Positions 22,234-24,873 of a DNA stretch of 24,873 nt are shown in pieces. The first letter of the stretch is position 1. Each line of letters opens with the position of its first letter. The stretch comes from a virus: positions 1 to 24,873 of IMG/VR virus record IMGVR_UViG_3300048587_000067. The stretch is one strand, 5' to 3'. The notes beneath the pieces were generated by a model. That model had not been told where the DNA came from. It saw only the letters and a program-made list of their open reading frames with translations, and made no database searches. A program made the translations under genes and the position numbers.

Positions 22234-22775
22234 GCGACACCCAAGATTTTTTGGCTGATCATGTCGACCTCTTGCGCAAGGTCCGGGTTTGACCCGATCT
22301 TTCGCTCGATCTTTCTCACTCCATGCAGAACTGTGGTATGATCCCGTCCAAGCTTGCTGCCGATGTAGGGGAGCGAGCGACCCGTCATCTTGCGGGACAG
22401 ATACATCGCCACTTGCCGAGGGGTCGCAATTGTTCTTGGTCGGCGCTCGGAAATAAGATCAGTCTGATCAACATTGTAGTGTTTGCAGACAGCCTTCAGA
22501 ATCTCCGCGATCTTGGGCTGGCGGCGCGCAAAGCTGATGTTTTGCCGGCACCAAAACGTCTGTCCGCCATACCTGGCTGTAATAGTCATGGAGACGGACG
22601 CTGATGGCAGAGAGTAAAGCGGCTTGGGTTCTGCCGGCTTCTCCAGCGCCTGTTCCTCTTCGGGATTTACATCAAGCTCGGGATGGAATCGCCGCAGACG
22701 TTCGAGCAGCAATGCGCTCGCCATCACAGCGTCACGCCGAGAAACCGGAATGTTTACGCCTTCCCTTACTGCCAT
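22230..22775 (-). CDS. DnaA domain IV-containing protein without ATPase domain
   Basis: 181 residues. The C-terminal half holds a complete DnaA domain IV: AEILKAVCKHYNVDQTDLIS (90-109), ERRPRTIATPRQVAMYLSRK (110-129) and the signature GRDHTTVLHGVRKI (143-156), which in DnaA contacts the DnaA box. There is no AAA+ ATPase and no helicase-loading domain; the first 85 residues are unlike DnaA domains I-III. The protein could bind DnaA boxes in the phage or host chromosome and organise a replication start, or compete with host DnaA. The start follows a GGGG stretch. It is coupled to the HTH gene downstream (ATGA). Confidence 0.85.
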   Translation of the reverse strand: MAVREGVNIPVSRRDAVMASALLLERLRRFHPELDVNPEEEQALEKPAEPKPLYSLPSASVSMTITARYGGQTFWCRQNISFARRQPKIAEILKAVCKHYNVDQTDLISERRPRTIATPRQVAMYLSRKMTGRSLPYIGSKLGRDHTTVLHGVRKIERKIGSNPDLAQEVDMISQKILGVA

Positions 22776-22793
22776 TTCAAAGCCCCATTTTGT

Positions 22794-22877
22794 TTATTGG
22801 AAAGAACACACACAGAAGAGAGTTAGAACTACGCCTACGCAAAACCACGCTAGGTTGATTGCGAGGGTGTTAGGCAT
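22794..22877 (-). CDS. Possible 27-residue single-pass membrane peptide
   Basis: MPNTLAINLAWFCVGVVLTL followed by FCVCSFQ, with one hydrophobic segment of about 18 residues and two closely spaced cysteines. It starts 7 bases after the upstream HTH gene's stop; GAAAGG lies about 10 bases upstream and AGGAG directly before the ATG. It fills the gap before the DnaA-like gene. Small hydrophobic ORFs of this kind are common in phages but can arise by chance. Confidence 0.3.
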   Translation of the reverse strand: MPNTLAINLAWFCVGVVLTLFCVCSFQ

Positions 22878-22884
22878 CTCCTAG

Positions 22885-23277
22885 TCACCTTTCTTCAGTC
22901 TTTTTTCCTCCAGCCACAGCAAGAGCTTGGCCCACAGAGCTTTCAGTAGCCGCATTGATTTGATCCTTAAGTGCCGCGATGCGCGCGGCGCGGTTGGCGT
23001 TATCTTGCTCAACGCGCTCACATAGAAGCTCGTACTGGCGTAGGATGTTGAACCCGGAAATTAATCCAGGTTCCTTTGCCTCATGCCCGTTCGCCAGATA
23101 CTTCCTGAGCCACGACGACGAAACGCCCACAGTCTGCGCGACTATCTCGTAAGCCGTCATCCGCGAACCGGTGCGATACGTCTCCCTCTCGACAAGCGCT
23201 GCCGCCGCCGATCTCGTTAATCCGTTCATAGTCTCCCCACTCACCATTGTCGTTTTCCGGTCAATGTTTGTCTGCAC
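22885..23277 (-). CDS. Helix-turn-helix protein of the early operon
   Basis: 130 residues. The start is GTG at 23277, with AGGAGG about 8 bases upstream; an ATG at 23229 with GGGGAG is a second option. The sequence has AYEIVAQTVGVSSSWLRKYL (helix-turn-helix, about 42-61), then a long helical tail rich in Asn, Arg and Ala with RQYELLCERVEQDNANRAAR. A DNA-binding early regulator or replication protein is likely. It follows a 117-base gap after the small membrane protein gene that shows no ORF and no clear promoter. Confidence 0.6.
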   Translation of the reverse strand: MQTNIDRKTTMVSGETMNGLTRSAAAALVERETYRTGSRMTAYEIVAQTVGVSSSWLRKYLANGHEAKEPGLISGFNILRQYELLCERVEQDNANRAARIAALKDQINAATESSVGQALAVAGGKKTEER

Positions 23278-23394
23278 CTGTCTGTCCTCCTGTCCTATGT
23301 TCCAGAACGATGGAGAACGAACTTCAACTAAGTACCTACGCTTTGAACTCTCGCCTGATGCAGCGTTGGCGCGCTGGCATCGGCAGCAACGTGA

Positions 23395-23577
23395 TTAGTC
23401 TTTCAGTTTTCCAAAGATGCGAAGATCGATCAGTATCCAGTAGGCGCCAGCAGCGCCCGCCAGCACGAATTGGTCGATGTAAAACCGACCACCAATCAGC
23501 TCATGCGCTACACGCGCAACCGTCATGAGGACGAAGAACACGAGGAGCGATGCAATCCATTTACCCAGCGTGTTCAT
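23395..23577 (-). CDS. Small two-helix membrane protein
   Basis: 60 residues from the ATG at 23577, with GAGG about 10 bases upstream; the longer frame to 23652 runs into hairpins. The sequence MNTLGKWIASLLVFFVLMTV has one membrane segment at about 7-22, followed by ARVAHELIGGRFYIDQF and a second hydrophobic stretch LAGAAGAYWILIDLRIFG. The C-terminus is charged. The protein may act at the membrane early in infection or in lysogeny (superinfection exclusion is one possibility, not shown). It is the first leftward gene after the two hairpins. Confidence 0.55.
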   Translation of the reverse strand: MNTLGKWIASLLVFFVLMTVARVAHELIGGRFYIDQFVLAGAAGAYWILIDLRIFGKLKD

Positions 23578-23601
23578 GTCGCTGTTGCCTCGCAGTGATG
23601 T

Positions 23602-23643
23602 GAAAAGATGCCGGCGGGAGGAGTTGCCTCGACTCCCGCCGGC
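23602..23643 (-). terminator. Strong hairpin, possible leader terminator
   Basis: An 11-pair perfect stem GCCGGCGGGAG (23610-23620) / CTCCCGCCGGC (23633-23643) with a 12-base loop. On the minus strand it is followed by AT then CTTTTC, a weak T-run. It lies just upstream of the small membrane gene, so it could be an early-leader terminator subject to antitermination. Confidence 0.45.
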
Positions 23644-23734
23644 CATGCGCACGTTTGGGGGAGGAGTAACGCGCGCAAGCTGGAATAAAAGGACCGCATT
23701 GGCGCGGTCAGTTTGCTTGCAGCCAGGGAGGAGT
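23616..23734 (+). repeat. Three copies of GGGAGGAGT
   Basis: Exact 9-mers at 23616-23624, 23659-23667 and 23726-23734, 43 and 67 bases apart, in a noncoding stretch. They look like ribosome sites on the plus strand, but none precedes a start codon at a good distance. They may be binding sites for a phage protein. Confidence 0.4.
23686..23709 (-). terminator. Intrinsic terminator-like hairpin
   Basis: On the minus strand GACCGC, GCCAAT loop, GCGGTC, then CTTTTATT. A six-pair perfect stem with a T-rich tail lies upstream of the stronger hairpin at 23610-23643. Together they could stop leftward transcription before the early operon. Confidence 0.5.
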
Positions 23735-23781
23735 GCGCGGACAGAGAAACGAAACCGCGCGAAGTTGCTGCAAGGGTTAAA

Positions 23782-23862
23782 ATGGATTTGCTGTTGATCG
23801 TCGCGTTATGTTGGTCAGCCGCACTGACCTGCTTTGTGCTCGGGAACGCAACGGATGGTTGA
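23782..23862 (+). CDS. Possible 26-residue membrane peptide, plus strand
   Basis: MDLLLIVALCWSAALTCFVL followed by GNATDG: one hydrophobic segment from residue 2 to 20 and a short polar tail. AAGGG lies about 6 bases upstream of the ATG. It has the size of small phage or toxin-like membrane peptides, but nothing else identifies it. The minus strand here has only an unlikely His/Arg-rich frame. Confidence 0.3.
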   Translation: MDLLLIVALCWSAALTCFVLGNATDG

Positions 23863-23885
23863 GTCGTTGGTTGTCGGCAGTCTGT

Positions 23886-23931
23886 CTCAAATTGAAACGC
23901 TGCGACAAAAAGACTTTCACGTGAATTTGAG
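23886..23931. promoter_or_regulatory. Inverted repeat and palindrome, candidate operator
   Basis: CTCAAATT (23886-23893) is matched by AATTTGAG (23924-23931). Inside the right half lies a perfect 10-base palindrome TTCACGTGAA (23916-23925). The sequence GTGAAT also recurs just beyond (23921-23926, 23931-23936). It is upstream of the candidate promoter for the 24003 gene. Confidence 0.4.
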
Positions 23932-23941
23932 TGAATCTCGA

Positions 23942-23971
23942 TTGAAGACCGATGGTTGTCTCCCTGATACT
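23942..23971 (+). promoter_or_regulatory. Candidate promoter for the 24003-24272 gene
   Basis: TTGAAG (23942-23947, 4/6 to -35) and GATACT (23966-23971, 4/6 to -10) are 18 bases apart. A start near 23979 would give a leader of about 24 bases containing GGGAGG before the ATG at 24003. Confidence 0.35.
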
Positions 23972-24002
23972 CTTTCCCGTTATGGGAATGGGAGGCTAAT
24001 CT

Positions 24003-24272
24003 ATGGGCGAGGCAATGCAGCCCGGCGCTCTCAAAATGTTGGACATGAGCGTACCGGAGTTTTTCTTTACATGCTTGGGACCAGCGGAGTCGGCGGGCCC
24101 CGGTCTGATCAAATATCCCTGTTGTCTTTCGGATGGCGGCGTCTTGATCCCGCAATTCCTTGCGGTCACGCCCATCATGAAGGTGGCGTACAATTGCAAG
24201 CTCGCAATTCACTACGCCGCCGAGTTCCACAACGAACACATTCTCTCTACGGCGATGCGTATGCAGTGCTGA
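24003..24272 (+). CDS. Hypothetical 89-residue protein, plus strand
   Basis: The sequence has MSVPEFFFTCLGPAESAGPG, then KYPCCLSDGGVLIPQFLAVT and NCKLAIHYAAEFHNEHILST. Five cysteines and a mildly hydrophobic centre are present, with no recognised family. GGGAGG lies about 8 bases before the ATG. Third codon positions are about 70% G/C, clearly above positions 1 and 2, whereas the competing minus-strand frame (23574-24278) has its highest G/C in position 1 and reads as a His/Arg-rich shadow. The stop is two bases from the Cro-like gene's stop, so the two genes converge. It may be an accessory (lysogeny) gene. Confidence 0.45.
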   Translation: MGEAMQPGALKMLDMSVPEFFFTCLGPAESAGPGLIKYPCCLSDGGVLIPQFLAVTPIMKVAYNCKLAIHYAAEFHNEHILSTAMRMQC

Positions 24273-24274
24273 GG

Positions 24275-24505
24275 TCATTGCGCGACCTCGTCAAAAACTT
24301 TTGCGAGATCGGGGCGGAGTTCGCGTGCTGGAATTTCCAGCTTGCGCGCAACGTCATGCACCTTCGCGTCGTCGATCTTCCGAGTTCCGGTTTCCCAACG
24401 GGACACGGTTACGTCCGTCACGCCTAAAGCGCCTGCCAGCGCCTTCTGAGTGAGGTTATTTCTGACCCGGTAATCCCGGATCGGCTTGCATGGCTTCCTG
24501 ACCAT
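24275..24505 (-). CDS. Cro-like HTH repressor
   Basis: 76 residues. A compact XRE-type helix-turn-helix: IRDYRVRNNLTQKALAGALG with VTDVTVSRWETGTRK (29-43), then a helical tail (VHDVARKLEIPARELRPD). The recognition helix DVTVSRWETG (31-40) is identical in the divergent CI-like protein. The size and leftward direction suit Cro. AGGA lies 7 bases before the ATG, inside a copy of the CCTACCA repeat, so binding there may block both transcription and the ribosome site. A TTGACG lies at 24541-24536, but the matching -10 is poor. Confidence 0.75.
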   Translation of the reverse strand: MVRKPCKPIRDYRVRNNLTQKALAGALGVTDVTVSRWETGTRKIDDAKVHDVARKLEIPARELRPDLAKVFDEVAQ

Positions 24506-24513
24506 GCGATTTT

Positions 24514-24591
24514 CCTACCATAGTGGCTAAGCCCTCGTCAAGGGGCTCCTACCATTGTGGCGGAGTGTCGCAGACCTCATTGGTTGGTAGG
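24514..24591. promoter_or_regulatory. Shared operator region of the CI/Cro-like switch
   Basis: Three copies of CCTACCA: CCTACCATAGTGG (24514-24526), CCTACCATTGTGG (24548-24560), and an inverted TGGTAGG (24585-24591). The first two share 12 of 13 bases and have an imperfect dyad ACCATWGT. The outer copies coincide with the ribosome sites (TGGTAGGA, 7 bases before ATG) of the two divergent genes, while the middle copy is away from any start. A 5-pair stem AGCCC/GGGCT lies between the first two. Confidence 0.6.
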
Positions 24592-24598
24592 ATTGCCC

Positions 24599-24873
24599 AT
24601 GCCCCCTCGTATCTACCCAAGGCGGCAGCCCAAGCTTTACATCGCCGAATGGCGGGATAGCCGTGGACTGACCCAGGAAGCCCTAGGACACCGCCTAGGC
24701 ACCTCAGACGTGACCGTTTCCCGCTGGGAGACCGGAAGTCGTCGGCCGGATAATAACGCACTGGCGGCCATCTGTGAGGCTCTGGGCATAGAAATAACGG
24801 ACATCTACCGGCATCCAGACGCCCCGTCCGCTGACCAGCTCCTCCGGGGTCAACCCGAGGAAGTCTGGGACCA
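24599..24873 (+). CDS. CI-like repressor, N-terminal part (cut by window end)
   Basis: 91 codons are visible from the ATG at 24599 (AGGA 7 bases upstream) to the window end, with no stop. The sequence YIAEWRDSRGLTQEALGHRL and GTSDVTVSRWETGSRRPDNN (34-53) is an XRE helix-turn-helix with the same recognition helix as the Cro-like protein. It continues into a linker (ICEALGIEITDIYRHPDAPS) that would lead to a further domain outside the window. It is divergent from the Cro-like gene with a 93-base gap full of shared repeats, the usual lambda-like arrangement. Whether it has an S24 protease C-terminus cannot be seen. Confidence 0.75.
   Translation, partial: MPPRIYPRRQPKLYIAEWRDSRGLTQEALGHRLGTSDVTVSRWETGSRRPDNNALAAICEALGIEITDIYRHPDAPSADQLLRGQPEEVWD

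Noticed and set aside
23574-24278. 234-codon minus-strand frame whose ATG overlaps the Cro-like stop (ATGA)
   Set aside because: The sequence is His/Arg/Ser-rich without a domain pattern, G/C peaks in codon position 1 and not 3 over the checked part, and it runs through two hairpins. The plus-strand 24003 gene explains the right part better. The ATGA overlap keeps a small doubt.
1-24873. CRISPR array, insertion sequence, integrase or att site
   Set aside because: No regular repeat-spacer pattern, transposase motif, tyrosine or serine recombinase signature, or att-like duplicate was seen.

Overview
This window is most of a temperate short-tailed (podovirus) phage genome or prophage, probably from an alphaproteobacterial, Rhizobiales-like host. 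The basis is a P22-like order of packaging, head and neck genes, an N4-gp56 type major capsid protein, early proteins of types common in rhizobial prophages, moderately high GC with G/C-rich third codon positions, and a divergent CI/Cro-like repressor pair. I see no integrase, att site, tRNA, lysis cassette or clear host gene, so free phage and prophage cannot be told apart.

Almost everything is on the minus strand, so genes are transcribed from right to left. (1) 24873-23782: a lysogeny switch made of a rightward CI-like repressor (24599 onward, cut by the window end) and a leftward Cro-like protein (24275-24505). They have nearly the same recognition helix and share repeated CCTACCA sites. 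Next comes a plus-strand pocket with a small protein (24003-24272), a possible 26-residue membrane peptide and a candidate promoter and operator region. (2) 23577-18506: the leftward early operon, a chain of small genes linked by stop/start overlaps. It holds HTH proteins, a DnaA domain IV protein without an ATPase, a PDDEXK/Hjc-like nuclease, an HNH-like protein, a TSCPD-domain protein, a DUF1376 replication protein that overlaps its neighbour by about 140 bases, a ribbon-helix-helix protein and a 142-residue protein that may regulate late genes. (3) 18505-17480: a junction with a candidate late promoter, three small unlisted minus-strand ORFs, a GC-rich block of predicted hairpins and a plus-strand 38-residue protein. 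(4) 17477-7453: small terminase candidate, terL, portal, scaffold, major capsid protein, head protein, glycosyltransferase, neck adaptor, gp10-like tail accessory factor and two structural proteins. (5) 7417-3414: a decayed AP2/HNH homing-type ORF and three probable DNA-ejection proteins, the first of which appears to start at an ATT codon. (6) 3318-1: four tail-fibre or tip proteins, ending in a glycine-rich adhesin cut by the window start.

The late genes are punctuated by three good intrinsic terminators on the coding strand: after the scaffold gene, after the small head protein and after the ejection module. No obvious promoter follows them, so partial readthrough or antitermination may set the stoichiometry. 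Function calls rest on motifs and synteny read by eye; no database search was run.
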